Notes: generated from the sequence alone by a model not told the origin. A stretch of 64,000 nucleotides of DNA from Cydia pomonella (GCF_033807575.1 NC_084726.1:6944001-7008000); one strand, 5' to 3'. Counted from the first letter of the stretch, positions 49,101 to 57,200 are shown. Numbers and translations: made by a program.

Positions 49101-49984
49101 AAAATATTCCCAAAAATAATTTTAAGCACTCAATCCTAAAGAAATCACTTAAATTTTAAATCACGCAACTCACTAATAAACTAATGCTAATCTTATTGTA
49201 CCAGTCATAAATCCTACCATTTCTACTAAGCACGTTTGATTTACAAGCCTCCTTCGAGCCTCGAGCTGGCAACAGCGGAAGGTGTCGCCATATAAATGGT
49301 TGTAAAACCTTAAAGGATTGTAAACTGACGTGGTTTGCTGTAACATAGGAACGCTTTCAACAAATTGCTCGTTTCTAGTGGATGTGGTTTTTGAGATTGA
49401 GTAAATTAGGTTCGTATGTAAGGTATCAGGTTAATATCTTATATATGTACGTAGTGTGTAGAATGCCAAGATGTGAGATATAAGTTCCATTTACTTGTTA
49501 CAGTTACCAAAGAACATAAACGCGATCAGTCTCATTATGTAGAAGGCTACAAGGATGTTCCTGACGGTGTTGTAGTACCTACGCTGCACACAGTGTCAGT
49601 ATATTTATATAGGATACAATGATTAAGGTCTTCCCTCTAAGTTCACTTTTAAGTTGTTGGGAGATATGTTGTTATCGTATCGTCCAATGAAATGTGAGGC
49701 ACTCGTCAGCCAGAGATGGTGGCCTAAAGATTAAAACAATTGCAGCACTCACCTTGAGGAAACCCAACAGCCTCAAGCCCATGATGCGTCAGCCCAAACG
49801 GGCCTAGCCCGCCCAACGGTCCAGGTCCCATCCCCATATGGTGCGCGCTCGTATGATGAGCGTAAGGGTTCTGCGCCAGCGGCGACGGCTGCTTCAAATA
49901 ATGGAAGTAGTGGTGAAGCGGCGTGGCAGGGTGCGCTTGCGACGCCGAGGCGCTAGGCTGCGTCGAGTTGGTGAGCAGCGCCAT
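18864..49984 (-). CDS. otd: orthodenticle / ocelliless homeodomain transcription factor (Otx family), spliced
   Basis: Nuclear transcription factor for head, eye/ocellus and anterior nervous system patterning (known role of the family). Coding exons: 49984-49753, 25628-25474, 21068-20322 and 19154-18864, 1425 nt, 474 residues. Residues 29-34 (HYLKQP) resemble the YLKQPP near the start of Otx proteins. The homeodomain is 84-143 (QRRERTTFTRAQL to CRQQL), with W131, F132, K133 and N134; lysine at homeodomain position 50 gives bicoid-type specificity for TAATCC. Then come QLQQQ, a Ser/Thr-rich tract (147-212), SPPINVICKKE (213-223) and a Ser/His/Tyr-rich C-terminal half. The start is the first ATG after an in-frame TAA. 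Introns are 24124, 4405 and 1167 bp with GT-AG borders. The gene could be otd1 or otd2 in species with two; the homeodomain identification is very secure, the paralogue call less so. Confidence 0.97.
19155..20321 (-). other. otd intron 3 (1167 bp)
   Basis: GT at 20321-20320 and AG at 19156-19155. AT-rich, with no repeat border seen. If retained, translation would add 12 residues after SQ378 and stop, giving a 390-residue form. Confidence 0.85.
20322..21068 (-). CDS. otd: otd coding exon 3 (end of homeodomain and Ser/Thr-rich region)
   Basis: Acceptor TTGCCAACAG, donor CAG|GTAAGA; 747 nt, 249 codons, phase 0 at both ends. It starts at homeodomain position 47 (VWFKNRRAKCRQQ), so it encodes the DNA-contacting second half of helix 3. 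The Ser/Thr-rich tract, SPPINVICKKE and many Tyr/Ser/Pro residues (e.g. QGYGQGAYNSPYYPSQ) follow, of the sort seen in activation domains. Confidence 0.97.
21301..21422. mobile_element. MITE, GATAAAAATG family, copy B (otd intron 2)
   Basis: AGCAGCGGTATCATGGTCGC to GCCGACCATCTTAGCCC. Same inverted structure as copy A at 16980. Confidence 0.8.
21580..22130. promoter_or_regulatory. candidate otd intron-2 enhancer
   Basis: Compositionally complex, CpG-containing DNA without repeat hallmarks, with homeodomain cores GTTAATTGG (21842) and CTAATTAG (22080) and a diverged internal duplication. Regulatory role is inference from composition and motif density. Confidence 0.35.
25258..25419. mobile_element. 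MITE, GGCCCGATTC family, copy 3 (left end lost)
   Basis: Right end TTAAAGTTCGAATCAGGCCG; interior GTCACGTTTTTATTTGAAGA as in copies 1 and 2. It ends about 55 bp from the exon 2 donor. Confidence 0.6.
25474..25628 (-). CDS. otd: otd coding exon 2 (homeodomain positions 1-46)
   Basis: Acceptor TTTTCTCAG, donor CAG|GTAACT. 155 nt; the first two bases complete the Gly codon begun in exon 1. Reads VNPRKQRRERTTFTRAQLDV, then LEALFGKTRYPDIFMREEVA and LKINLPESRVQ. Apart from the Val after the Gly, this matches the Otx-family homeodomain closely. Confidence 0.98.
25844..25993. mobile_element. palindromic MITE, 150 bp
   Basis: GTACGTCAACCAATTTGATT at one end and GTTGACTGTAC at the other; CTAGGCCACTATAGAACC pairs exactly with GGTTCTATAGTGGCCTAG. 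Confidence 0.8.
27047..27078. repeat. short hairpin
   Basis: TTGTTGCCCACC and GGTGGGCAACAA flank an 8-base loop. Possibly the end of a MITE; no larger element resolved. Confidence 0.6.
27103..27230. repeat. dispersed repeat shared with 43130
   Basis: TTTTTGGTATGTT, GTTTTTAATTTTGTCACATT, GCGTATGTTCTGT and CTATACGATCC occur in the same order at 43130-43256. Confidence 0.6.
27370..27529 (-). mobile_element. tRNA-derived SINE, 3'-truncated
   Basis: Same family as 6703-6977. Head GACCGGTCTGGCCTAGTGGA, B box GGTTCGAATCCC; the distal tail is missing. Confidence 0.8.
27782..28092 (-). mobile_element. SINE of another family, near full length
   Basis: Minus-strand head GGTGGCCTAGTGGTAAGAGC has tRNA A-box character and GGTTCAAACCC is the B box. 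It ends GGGATTAGTTGTCAAGCAGA and CGGGACAACGCGAGGAAGAA. About 310 bp. The 76-codon frame over it is not a gene. Confidence 0.8.
29201..29482. mobile_element. DNA element with about 40-bp inverted ends
   Basis: TTAATTATGGAAGGTAGACG, then CAAGGAACAGAATCTCC, is mirrored at the right end by GGAGATTCGGTTCCTTGCC, then CTACCTTCCATAGTTTTAA; AAAAGTGTCC / GGACACTTTT extends the match. About 280 bp. Confidence 0.75.
29607..29804 (+). pseudogene. LINE ORF C-terminal remnant
   Basis: Frame reads LEHLLRHDEFIKNI, then EGRIEAKRKKGRLRRGTYMN and QIKDKLNVVSHQAVKDR, the C-terminal segment of LINE endonuclease/reverse transcriptase polyproteins. No catalytic residues present; TGA ends the frame after LK. Confidence 0.7.
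29818..29955 (+). mobile_element. tRNA-derived SINE, 3'-truncated, plus orientation
   Basis: GGCCTAGTGGGTAGTGACCC and GGTTTGAATCCCGGTGAGGG are the A- and B-box parts; the body ends after GAGTCATGGGTGTTTTCTAT. Inserted between two LINE remnants. Confidence 0.8.
29963..30140 (+). pseudogene. reverse transcriptase fragment of a LINE
   Basis: Reads DSLLGWHKQVDQVTNKLSSA then CYALEILS, the region after the palm domain of Jockey/CR1-type reverse transcriptases. It is interrupted by a perfect 38-bp palindrome at 30062-30099. Confidence 0.7.
30062..30099. repeat. perfect 38-bp palindrome
   Basis: AGTACGTATAAGTATGTAT followed directly by its reverse complement, with no loop. Confidence 0.95.
30560..30795. 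promoter_or_regulatory. candidate otd intron-1 enhancer with octamer sites
   Basis: Two ATTTGCAT octamers (about 30571 and 30644) and repeated homeodomain cores. TTTGGATAATTGATAGATTA (about 30618) is echoed by TTTGGATAATTCATAGATTA (about 30756). Octamers are POU-factor sites. Enhancer activity is inference. Confidence 0.35.
30860..31080 (-). mobile_element. LINE 3' untranslated tail
   Basis: On the minus strand, GGCATTAAGTCCGCCTTTTG and TTTTCTTTTGTACAATAAAG then ATTAAATAA form the terminal region of an RTE-like lepidopteran LINE. Without its ORF. Confidence 0.65.
33678..33892 (-). other. exon-like open frame, unassigned
   Basis: On the minus strand a good acceptor (TTAATTTATAG) opens a frame of about 70 codons to TGA: GLLPFDNYRLKCNKRMETGL, then TLDTGAVLLPNALQQQISEI and further. 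No family recognised. It could be an alternative exon inside otd intron 1, a remnant of a mobile element, or chance; no matching donor was found. Confidence 0.2.
33941..34085. mobile_element. MITE, GGCAGCG family, reference copy
   Basis: GGCAGCGTTTTTGATAGCCC, then AGACTGTGCAAG, pairs with its reverse complement at the right end; outer ends AAGACTAAGTTAAGT and ACTTAGCTTGATCT also pair. Same family as the expanded copy at 62735-63025. Confidence 0.85.
35045..35175. mobile_element. MITE, GATAAAAATG family, copy C
   Basis: GGGCTAAGATGGTCCGCTCT to AAATGCAACAATGATACCGC, reverse orientation relative to copy A. Confidence 0.8.
35690..35708. repeat. CA microsatellite
   Basis: About seven CA units at the end of a GCACAGGCACA stretch. 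Confidence 0.8.
35710..35955. repeat. dispersed element, CACTTCCCGGTTTCCGAT family, uninterrupted copy
   Basis: Inverted relative to 5400-5790: CGGAAACCGGGAAGTGGGTC, TTGCAAGATTTGATTACAGA and CAACGGGACAGCTGAAACTA. Shows that about 150 bp in the 5.4 kb copy is extra. Confidence 0.65.
36959..37087. mobile_element. palindromic MITE, 129 bp
   Basis: CTATACTTGGCGCAAAACTA at the left and TAGTTTTGCGGCAAGTATAG at the right; ATAATGCCATCTC / GAGATAGCATTAT pair internally. Confidence 0.8.
37809..37998 (-). pseudogene. retrotransposon ORF C-terminal remnant
   Basis: An open 63-codon frame reads VPFGVETLGPWGPSTHKLFG, then EIAKRLVDVTGDRRAGGFLA and QRISIAIQRGNAASILGTMP. ETLGPWG and QRxSxAIQRGNAAS are a recurrent C-terminal signature of non-LTR reverse transcriptase proteins in invertebrates. 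Frame intact over this piece, but no start or catalytic core. Confidence 0.7.
41480..41550. repeat. paralogous empty site of the Harbinger-like insertion
   Basis: TTTGACAGCAGTCAAATAAC then CCCGCCAGGGCGGCGCCACA match the sequence flanking 10895-11810, with one CAG (41530-41532) where the arms have two. Confidence 0.7.
43130..43256. repeat. dispersed repeat shared with 27103
   Basis: TTTTTGGTATGTTATCAGGA, GCATTGCGTATGTTCTGT and GCTATACGATCCTATCATCT, as at 27103-27230. Confidence 0.6.
43538..43651. mobile_element. MITE, GATAAAAATG family, copy D
   Basis: CATGGTAGAATTTTTATCAT to AAAAATTGACCATCTTAG; same interior as copy A. Confidence 0.75.
43666..43917 (-). pseudogene. RTE-type LINE ORF C-terminus
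   Basis: Open frame reads AERLRWYGHVQRHPEDYMVK, then VALEIPTTKLGSGRRPATRL and TTVQRDLKDLNIDANLALNR to a stop near 43666. RLRWYGHVxR and WKRRTGKA (late) are RTE-clade C-terminal signatures. Only the 3' end is here; the 5' border (GCAGCCCCGC) is abrupt. Confidence 0.85.
44328..44761. mobile_element. hAT-like MITE, TAGGGTTGCCAACC ends (434 bp)
   Basis: Inverted ends TAGGGTTGCCAACC and GGTTGGCAACCCTA. Flanks GTCACAAG (44320-44327) and GTCACAAA (44762-44769) form an 8-bp target duplication with one mismatch. The interior is rich in GCGGGACG-type repeats; no transposase. Confidence 0.8.
45335..45480 (-). mobile_element. LINE 3' end
   Basis: On the minus strand GGGTCGGCAACGCACATGTA, GTTGCAGGCGTACATAAGCT and GCGGGCCGTATGCTTCTTTA: the same LINE tail as 4420 and 59830. 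Followed by a T run on the plus strand (its A tail). Confidence 0.75.
45530..45842. mobile_element. DNA element, CAATTCCTAGCTGAG ends, copy 1
   Basis: Left end CTTAAGAGCAATTCCTAGCT and right end AACTAGGAATTCCTCTTAA. Shares TTGTCATATTTGTATACTGC and AAGCAAAACATAGCGG with 57804-58275. TTAA at both ends is compatible with TTAA-targeting; unproven. Confidence 0.65.
46340..46380. promoter_or_regulatory. pair of K50 homeodomain sites
   Basis: GGATTA at 46349-46354 and 46367-46372, same orientation, 18 bp apart, with GTCCGCGGATTAATT around the second. This is the reverse of TAATCC, the Otd/Bicoid-class site. Confidence 0.35.
49753..49984 (-). CDS. otd: otd coding exon 1 (N-terminus)
   Basis: Encodes residues 1-77: MALLTNSTQPSASASQAHPA, TPLHHYFHYLKQPSPLAQNP, then His/Gly/Pro-rich sequence to GLEAVGFPQ and one base of the next Gly codon. 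Donor CAAG|GTGAGT. Rich in CpG. The first 28 residues precede the Otx-like YLKQP motif and look lineage-specific. Confidence 0.93.
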
Positions 49985-50065
49985 CTGTCGTTTTGTAGTC
50001 ACCGTTGCCGCGCGCGCGTTTGTGGCATTTTTGGGCGTTTATTGGCGGTCTGCCATTTTTTCGAT
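49985..50065 (-). other. otd 5' untranslated part of exon 1, with two upstream ORFs
   Basis: A candidate acceptor (ACCTTTTTCCAG) ends at 50066, so an upstream untranslated exon is expected. Between it and the start codon lie ATG GCA GAC CGC CAA TAA (50056-50039, in frame with the main ORF) and a 9-codon ORF (50028-49999, other frame). Either could reduce initiation at 49984. Confidence 0.6.
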
Positions 50066-52190
50066 CTGGAAAAAGGTGAATCGCGTTACAAAAATTTTTG
50101 AAGGAAAGATCAATGTAGGTAATGGGCTTTCAAAAGTAGACTAGGCGCATATTTTAAATAAATAAATAAATATAATAGGACATTTATTACACAAATTGAC
50201 TAAGTCCCACAGTAAGCTCAATAAGGCTTGTGTTGAGGGTTTAGAGCTTTAAAGAGTGCAAAAGAAATACAAGTGCCGCAACAACTCCAAGAGCTGCTAA
50301 ATATTAAATTCGCGACATCTACTGACAAATTGGTTTGCTAGACTATAGTACAATTAACCGAGTTCGTACGAGTCTACTTACTTGGTTAGCTAAAAGTCTC
50401 TATTAATCTAAAAATAACCTAACAGCAATATTAAAAGCAAATATTTATTTCTAACAAGGCAACGTAATTATATTCCAATAAAGACCAATTTTTCACGGCT
50501 CATACACACGACATTGAAATTACACGTTCGATTGAACACATCAATTTCAATTGCATTTTTTCCATAACTCCACAATTGCCCTTAATTTTTTCTGCATTGC
50601 AACACAAAGGTCTAAAAGTCAAACACGTGGGACGTTAAAGATTGAAAAACGCCTCATTCGTCACGATTTCGGCGTTCCAAATTCAAAAATTGCAACTCTG
50701 TAAAGGTTTTTTTGGGAGTAGGTACATGTTTGCCGACATTCTGTCACGTCTTTTTTGTAGTTACCTGGTCTTGGGTAGTACGAGGGGTTGTATTGTCAGA
50801 GAGTGTGCTGACATACGAGATGTAAGCGATGAAAGGTGGGCATGATACTCGTACTAATCGAGGTCTACCTATTCATAATGTTTCTAATGGTCCCTCTGTG
50901 TATAATACATTCCGTAGTGTATAGTTAAAATAGCTTGGAAGGAGTGAGAGTCCGCTTACAAGTAAATAAATTAAGTTCGTTACGGTTAGGAGTTATTAGA
51001 ACAATACAAAGTAAATTAGTTTATTTCCTGGTACGTTATTTCATAAACTGAGTAGTGAACAACAAACTTTAGACCTGGCAACACTTAACACTTTATTATT
51101 TATGCTGACGGTGCGTTTATAATGCTTGGTAAGCCTAGGCTAGGCCATTTACTGGAAGTACTTCTTTGGTTACTAGGTAGGCTAGGAGTCTAAGACAGAT
51201 GTAGGATTCTTCATAGCATTTCATCAAACTAACAGATTGCAAAGATCATCAGGTACCAGGTACCTGTACAACTAGTCCATATATACTATCCTAAATGAGT
51301 CGTGTATTTCTAAAAGATTTTCAGAAAACTAAATTATAATGAAAGATTTACATCGGGATCACCAATTAGTTTCTTTAGGGATCCGGTTTTTAGGATAAAA
51401 TGACCATCGTGGTCCGTTTCTACTTGAGTTTATTAAATTAGCAAAAAAATTGAATAGGTCCGGATCCAGAACTAAATTTAAAAAAAGACAAAATAAAAAC
51501 TTAAGCTTAGAATACATTTAAAAGTAGACAAAAAAAATAGATAAAATTTAAAAAAAGTTTTTTTTTTTTCTGAGCTCAAAAGCAACGGTCGCAGACGTTT
51601 CTGTTTTGTAATTTTTTTTTATATCATAGTTTCTGCTAAGTCTGAGTAATGAAAATTTGTATCACCATAACACGGCAATTCATTAGTAATTCTCTGCTTC
51701 CTTTTCGCAACAACCGCGTGACTGTCGCCAACATGTTCCCAGAAACCACATTGTCACCACGGCACCTTGAATTATCAACAAAAGATTATCCTAAACCAAT
51801 CCCGGACAAAAGCTTCCACGAGCACGCAAATATCGTTCCTTAAGTTTATACGTTCAAGATATAGAATCGCTTGGGCGTTTATGAAGGATTTCTGCTCTGG
51901 TGAAATTTGGCAGATCTCAAGGTGTTCATTTGTTAACGCTAAACCCGAATGGCGGTGAGTTTGAAGTGTTTTCACGTCACTGGACTTTCTTTTTTAGGTT
52001 GACTCACTTCTAAGGAAAGTGGTTTTCGTGTACAGGTACGATGGTTTTGTAAACACACATTTTTTCTCATTGGTCTGGATTCCGTGAATATTTAGTATAT
52101 GGATGACTTACCTACGCACATAAGGTAAACGTCCTAGAGTTTGACAGCCTAATCTAAAAGTTGACAGTCCGTTTGTCACCTTTACTGCTT
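50066..52190. other. 5' flank or 5' intron of otd
   Basis: Contains a SINE 3' fragment (50155-50241) next to exon 1. The remainder is AT-rich, with no coding exon, promoter or repeat border recognised. Confidence 0.4.
50155..50241 (-). mobile_element. SINE 3' fragment
   Basis: AATAAATAAATAAATA, then ACACAAATTGACTAAGTCCC and CAATAAGGCTTGTGTTGAGG match the 3' end of the 6703-6977 SINE. The tRNA-like head is absent. Confidence 0.8.
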
Positions 52191-52196
52191 GAAATT

Positions 52197-52264
52197 AAAG
52201 TGAAGTCCAGACGGGACATTTTTTCGACAATCTGATTAAATTGTCCCGTCCGGACTCCACTTAA
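52197..52264. repeat. hairpin, GAAGTCCAGACGGGACA arms
   Basis: AAGTGAAGTCCAGACGGGAC and GTCCCGTCCGGACTCCACTT pair with few mismatches around an AT-rich loop. Probably a small MITE. Confidence 0.7.
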
Positions 52265-52429
52265 GATAGGAGGAGGCCATTGGGTCAGTGTCCAGTAGGT
52301 ATTAGGTACTGAGATATTTACATTAGTGTCCCTACTTCAAAATATTAAATTATACCCAACATACCTGCTTTAAAGGAATTGACTTTCATTGCTTTTCAGT
52401 ATGGGCACGAATCTTATTAAATGACGACT

Positions 52430-52577
52430 CACGCTAGAACGGTCCGGGTGGAGGCGTCCGACACTTCATTTTCTATGATGGATGAGCGGTGATCACTGAT
52501 CAGTGATCAGGTGATGCTTTCTTTAGAAAAAGAAGTGTCGGATGCCTCTGCCCGGCACGGACCCGGACCGTTCGCAT
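52430..52577. mobile_element. palindromic MITE, AACGGTCCGGGT ends
   Basis: CGCTAGAACGGTCCGGGTGG at the left and CCCGGACCGTTCGCA at the right; GAGGCGTCCGACACTTC pairs with GAAGTGTCGGATGCCTC. The centre holds GATCACTGATCAGTGATC. Confidence 0.75.
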
Positions 52578-52585
52578 AAAAAACC

Positions 52586-52685
52586 TTACAGTACATATGG
52601 TGCTACTTTACCGCACTAGTGCGATAATTAGCACATTACGTAACTACATATGTCGAAAATTGAAAGGGTCATGTTGTACTGTAAA
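52586..52685. mobile_element. short MITE with ACAGTACATATG ends, copy 2
   Basis: TTACAGTACATATGGTGC to GTTGTACTGTAA; interior CTTTACCGCACTAGTGCGAT as at 5211-5303. Directly adjacent to the element at 52688. Confidence 0.7.
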
Positions 52686-52687
52686 AT

Positions 52688-52914
52688 GTACAGTCAGCAT
52701 CAATAGTAGCGGATGAAACAACGCGCCAAAAGTATCTGATATTCCGGATAACTTTTCCAAATATAGATAAATCTCTCATATTTACGTTCAAAAGTAAGTC
52801 ATTTATAGTCTTAATTGTTCTACATATAGAACTATCACTTTTTGTTAAACTGTTACAGAATGGTAGATACTTTTGAAACCTTGTTTGATCCGCTACTTTT
52901 GATGCTGAATGTAC
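52688..52914. mobile_element. MITE, ACAGTCAGCATCAA ends (227 bp)
   Basis: GTACAGTCAGCATCAATAGT and, inverted, ACTTTTGATGCTGAATGTAC; GTAGCGGAT / ATCCGCTAC continues the pairing. Related at its tip to the hairpin inside the hAT element. Confidence 0.75.
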
Positions 52915-54825
52915 TACCTATAATGCAGAATTAACATGGACCGTAAAATTCACATTACGTGTATAAATAATCTTTGTCTAAACTACATTGTTCAATTCAG
53001 ATTTGCAGTAAAGTTCTGAACTTGCACTAGTATAAGTATTCATAGCCTAGACTAGACATAACTTGTAACTTTTATCTACTATAGGTAGTATCCGTATATT
53101 TTACGACGTTTCTAATATAATCGAAGAGCAATCAAATCGCTTGGCTTAAGCTCAAATCGTTAAAACTGCCTATAACATTTTATGACGTATGATATTTATG
53201 TGATGGCTCGTTTGATATGACTCGAGTCTCGAGTTAAATAGTCTAGCTGAAAGAAACTGTAATAAAATGAAGAAGACATTTCTAAAATGAATCTACTTAA
53301 ATACGCACACTGCAAATGTACATTGGGCCTTTAGAATATAAAAGGAATGTTTAAATTTTAAATCTATGTTTATATTATAAAGGAAAATTTTAAGTCTGTG
53401 ATATAAAGTTTAAAACTACTCTCCGATTACTTAATTCCCTCTTTTACTTTAGTAACAAAACAATCGAACGCTGACAATTATTAAAGAAAAAACACTATCA
53501 ATTCTCCCCCACACAAAAGGTGTCAATGGCGAAAATCTATTTGTCAAAAACGCAACGCGTCATAAATATCGCGGGCAAACATTCGCCATATTGTTTAAAA
53601 ACAAACATTTCGCGCCCTTCGCTGATGTCTTGTTTGCGCAGTTGGTAGCTCCGCGCAAGGTCTTTTTTGGGGGTGCATTTTGAGACATCGAGATAAAAAT
53701 TGCTGCAATGATGTGGGATAAGCTACGTCATTTGCACTAACCGAACTGAACTGGAGTCGGGTATTAATGTTAATTTAATTATCTAACTTACCTATTTAAT
53801 CTGCGAATATCTTATTTATTTTTAATTTTTACAATCGTACGCCAGCCTCGACGCATGCGACTAGTGACATTGTGAAATTACATGGAACTTACCGACAGGC
53901 AGTCGCTTGTCAGTTACAATAATTTCTAAAACTGCTAATATTTGAGTTACCGTTACCAAGACTTACTTTAAGCAAGTGGATATGACGCAGGCAGAGAAAA
54001 TTGGAAATCTTTACATTTGGTCACTAAAGCGTACGTAGTATATAGGTGATGTTAATTTAGACTTTTCTTTTTTTATCAGTGTAATTTTCCAAATAAATGG
54101 TACTCAGTAGGAATGTTTTCAGTGATAGAAACGTTATCTATGGCATGGCACATCACTACCCCAAAACTGCGTAAAACCGTCGTTGTTATGACAAAAACGT
54201 TAATTTCGGGCGTGATAATTGCCCACTGGGACGCCATTGTCAAGGATTTCTCGCTTCGGAGGACACTATTAACTATTTGTAAGGATTTTTTTTTATTTCC
54301 GAATAACTATTTGTCACAGGGGACCCTTTCGGCACTTTTTGTGCGACGCAATGAATGGGTTTGGGAAATGTGGTTTGAGGGAAAATTTGAATCGAATGAG
54401 GTTTTAAGGTAGCTTTTGCGTCACTTTTTTTTAACGCTTAATAGGAACAATGGCTCATCCATCACGGTGGTCGTTAAGATTCAGGAAAATAATGAAATTA
54501 ATGTGCATATTGAAAGAGTTTAAGTAAACGATTCAGTTCAGCGGTAGGCAGTAAAGATTAGTATGTATGATGAATCGCTCAAGTCCCTAGAAAAAATCCT
54601 CAAGAATGCAAATTAAATTTTGGCAACCGTATTATTTTCTAAAAAAGCGGTACGTTTTTTCCGAAAACTTCGCTCTTTGAACCTACGGCACTTTAAGTTA
54701 AACAAAGACCTAGTCCACAAACTAAGACAAACAAGAAAGTACCTAATCGATCGCTCGCCCTTGTCCCAATTATTTAGTATAGCTGAAGGCTTCTAACACT
54801 TAGCACAGATGGCATGCGTTTTTAG
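52915..54825. other. 5' region of otd, possible conserved non-coding DNA
   Basis: No gene. 53500-53760 is repeat-free and CpG-containing (e.g. CATAAATATCGCGGGCAAAC, GAGATAAAAATTGCTGC), unlike the MITE-rich surroundings. A regulatory role would need comparison with other moths. Confidence 0.3.
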
Positions 54826-54905
54826 ACAAGAATTCAATCGATCGATCAAATGCCGTAATGTAATGCAATCTTATGCAATTATCGGTGACGTTTGTCAAGA
54901 AGCCA
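54826..54905. repeat. dispersed repeat, ATCGATCGATCAAA family, copy 2
   Basis: GAATTCAATCGATCGATCAA, then GCAATTATCGGTGACGTTTG, as at 4690-4790. Confidence 0.55.
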
Positions 54906-55189
54906 TTACTTCACATTCATTTATCATCTCATCACAGTCTGGGCTCATTTTACTCAAAGGAAACATTCCTTTATTTTTAACTCTTAGAATATCATAACTG
55001 CATGAAATTTTTTGTATTCGCCTGTCTCGCCCGAGAGTCAAACCGACTAAAAATTTCAAAAAATAAGCACTCGCTATTTTATTCAGTTAGTCGATACACT
55101 TGTCAAATGTTAAAATTTCTCTAAGAAACATAAGGTATTACACTCGTCCGTTGTACAAAATATCCATAAAATGTGTCGTTTCCAAGCAA

Positions 55190-55295
55190 AAAGGCCCGCT
55201 TTGTCGCTTGCCATAAGGACGCTTTGACAGGTTATTCGTATAAAGATACAAGCAAATTTCTTCCTTATGATGGTAAGCAACAAAGTGGAACCTTT
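55190..55295. mobile_element. palindromic MITE, TTTGTCGCTTGCCATAAGG family, copy 2
   Basis: CTTTGTCGCTTGCCATAAGG and the degenerate inverted end CCTTATGATGGTAAGCAACA; loop inverted relative to 16047-16160. Older: more mismatches between its arms. Confidence 0.75.
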
Positions 55296-55299
55296 GACT

Positions 55300-56760
55300 T
55301 GACTTCACCACAAACAGAATATTTAATACACAAGAATATTTTAGACAAGCAAATAGTAAAAAATATTTGAATACAGTTTTGTTTCTTTTTAAAAATAAAA
55401 GATTTTTTAAGTAAAATGAGCTAGCTTAAGGTTTTAAAGCACTTTCCCTCCAGGGCCCATTAATAATTTCCAACCTGTATCGTGTCTTACGTTAGTAGTG
55501 ATAGTACAGTACGTAAGTAGTCATTTCCTTGCTCTACAATATTCTCCTGGGTCGTACGACAAGAACATTAAAAGATGGGACACACTCCTGTCAGAAACAA
55601 GATGAAAAGATAAAATGTTTCTTCACAAAATAAAATATTCTTCTCAAAACAAATATGAATTTATATTCTACCAAATATCAAGAATCCAAATTAAACAGCA
55701 ACTAAACACTTTTTTGTAAGAAATAAAATGTTATTGGACACGAATTTGGGGTGCGTTCATATCATGACCATTGTTGCCCCTGACAGTTCACTAAACACCT
55801 CGGAATCCCATTCAAATTTTGAAATTGGAACATCTCTGTTCGAATTTCAAAGTGACAATTTTATTGTGTCGCTAGTTTTTTGCCGTCGTAAGAAATATGC
55901 CCCAATACAAATGTACAGCTAATCAAATAAAGCTGACATATTAATGACATGTTAATCAATATGACATTTAAAAATTACGTACATGTTATTAAGCTGTAAT
56001 TACATTAAAAGACAAGTACACATTTTTTATGTTTCTTGTTATCTAAGGTCCATAATTACACCGGTCAAATTGAGGTCTTTTACAATCAAACAAAACTAAA
56101 TGGGGTGGCGTAATGGAAATAATTCCCAAAAGATTCATTCGGAGAATAAACAATTAGTTGTAGGAGGGAATCTAATATTCAACCAGACAAAATACTAAAA
56201 GTAAATCAGTTGACTCCCCTGGGAGGCAACCCGATGCCTCATTAGGGGCAATGGTACAAATGATTATGTTGGCAGAATTGATGGGGGTTTGGCGGGAAGT
56301 GTGCGAGAAATAGCGGGAAGGAAAACAGTTCAGAGATTGCTTTTCTACGCGCGAGTATCTTTAGAAACAATTTATTTTTATGCATCATCTACTTTTGAAA
56401 TATAATTATCAAAGATTCATTGTTACCTGTATCAGCTCGATTTTTGTAAACCAAGGTGAAAATAACATTTTTCTACTTGTCGACTGTAATGGTTGAATTA
56501 AGATTTCGTGTATATGGTTTCCTGGCCAGGGACTGTCTAATTTCAAACATACTTTATTAGGATCATACTGTCTTTGTCTTACACTAGTATTAACACAAAA
56601 AAAGGGATGAGTTTTTTTCTTCTTATTTACTGACAAATTGGGGTTGCTAGATTATAACTATTCCTATTCAATTTTTTTCGTAGGTGTAAATTGTAAAAGT
56701 GTATTTACAAAACTTGTTCAAAGATTATTTGAACTTGAACTACTAATAGGTATTATAAAC
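55300..56760. other. non-coding, part possibly conserved
   Basis: No gene. 56040-56340 (GAATAAACAATTAGTTGTAG, CTCCCCTGGGAGGCAACCCG) is repeat-free and contains ACAAT/ATTA-type motifs. Function unknown. Confidence 0.3.
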
Positions 56761-56761
56761 A

Positions 56762-56956
56762 TACCCCGGGGTTTTCGGTGCGGGAATGTTTTACACTAGC
56801 CAAAAAACAGGTTAAAACTATAAAAACCAATACTATTTTAATATTTCACAGCGCATTTGAAGCTTAACTTCTATTTTTAATTCATAGTTTGGTTATTATT
56901 TTACAATAGACAGTTATAAATACAAGAAAACATTCCCGCACCGAAAACCCCGGTGT
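56762..56956. mobile_element. MITE, TACCCCGGGGTTTTCGGTG ends (195 bp)
   Basis: TTTTCGGTGCGGGAATGTTT at the left and AAACATTCCCGCACCGAAAA at the right are exact inverted repeats; outer ACCCCGG/CCCCGGTGTA pair less well. Confidence 0.85.
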
Positions 56957-56961
56957 ATGAT

Positions 56962-57200
56962 TATAAATAAATAAATATCATAGGACATTTTTACACAAAT
57001 TGACTAAGAAGGCTTGTATTGTGGGTACTCAGACAACATAGGTATATATAATATAAATACATAGAAAACTACCATTTTTTTTAACCATGACTCAGGAACG
57101 AATATCTGTGCTCACCACACAAATAATTGCCTTTATCGGGTTTCGAACCCGGGACCATCGGCTGCATTGAGATCATAGGCAGGGTCACTACCCACTATGC
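56962..57200 (-). mobile_element. tRNA-derived SINE
   Basis: Minus-strand B box GGTTCGAAACCC, body GAGTCATGG and TTAGTCAATTTGTGTAAAAA, TTTA-type tail at 56962. A-box part weakened (GCATAGTGGGTAGTGACCCT). Confidence 0.8.

Larger units (their letters stand above)
25629..49752 (-). other. otd intron 1 (24124 bp)
   Basis: Lies just upstream of the homeobox, where Otx genes commonly have an intron. Donor CAAG|GTGAGT, acceptor CTTTTCTCAG. Contains SINEs, LINE remnants and MITEs listed separately. Stretches with nothing recognised: 26000-27040, 28100-29195, 31080-33660 (CpG-richer patch at 31850-31980), 34090-35040, 35960-36955, 37090-37800, 38010-41475, 41560-43130, 44770-45330 and 45850-49750. 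Confidence 0.85.

Noticed and set aside
50000..50002. GTG at 50002 as the otd start
   Set aside because: A non-ATG start 18 nt above an in-frame ATG; nothing supports its use.
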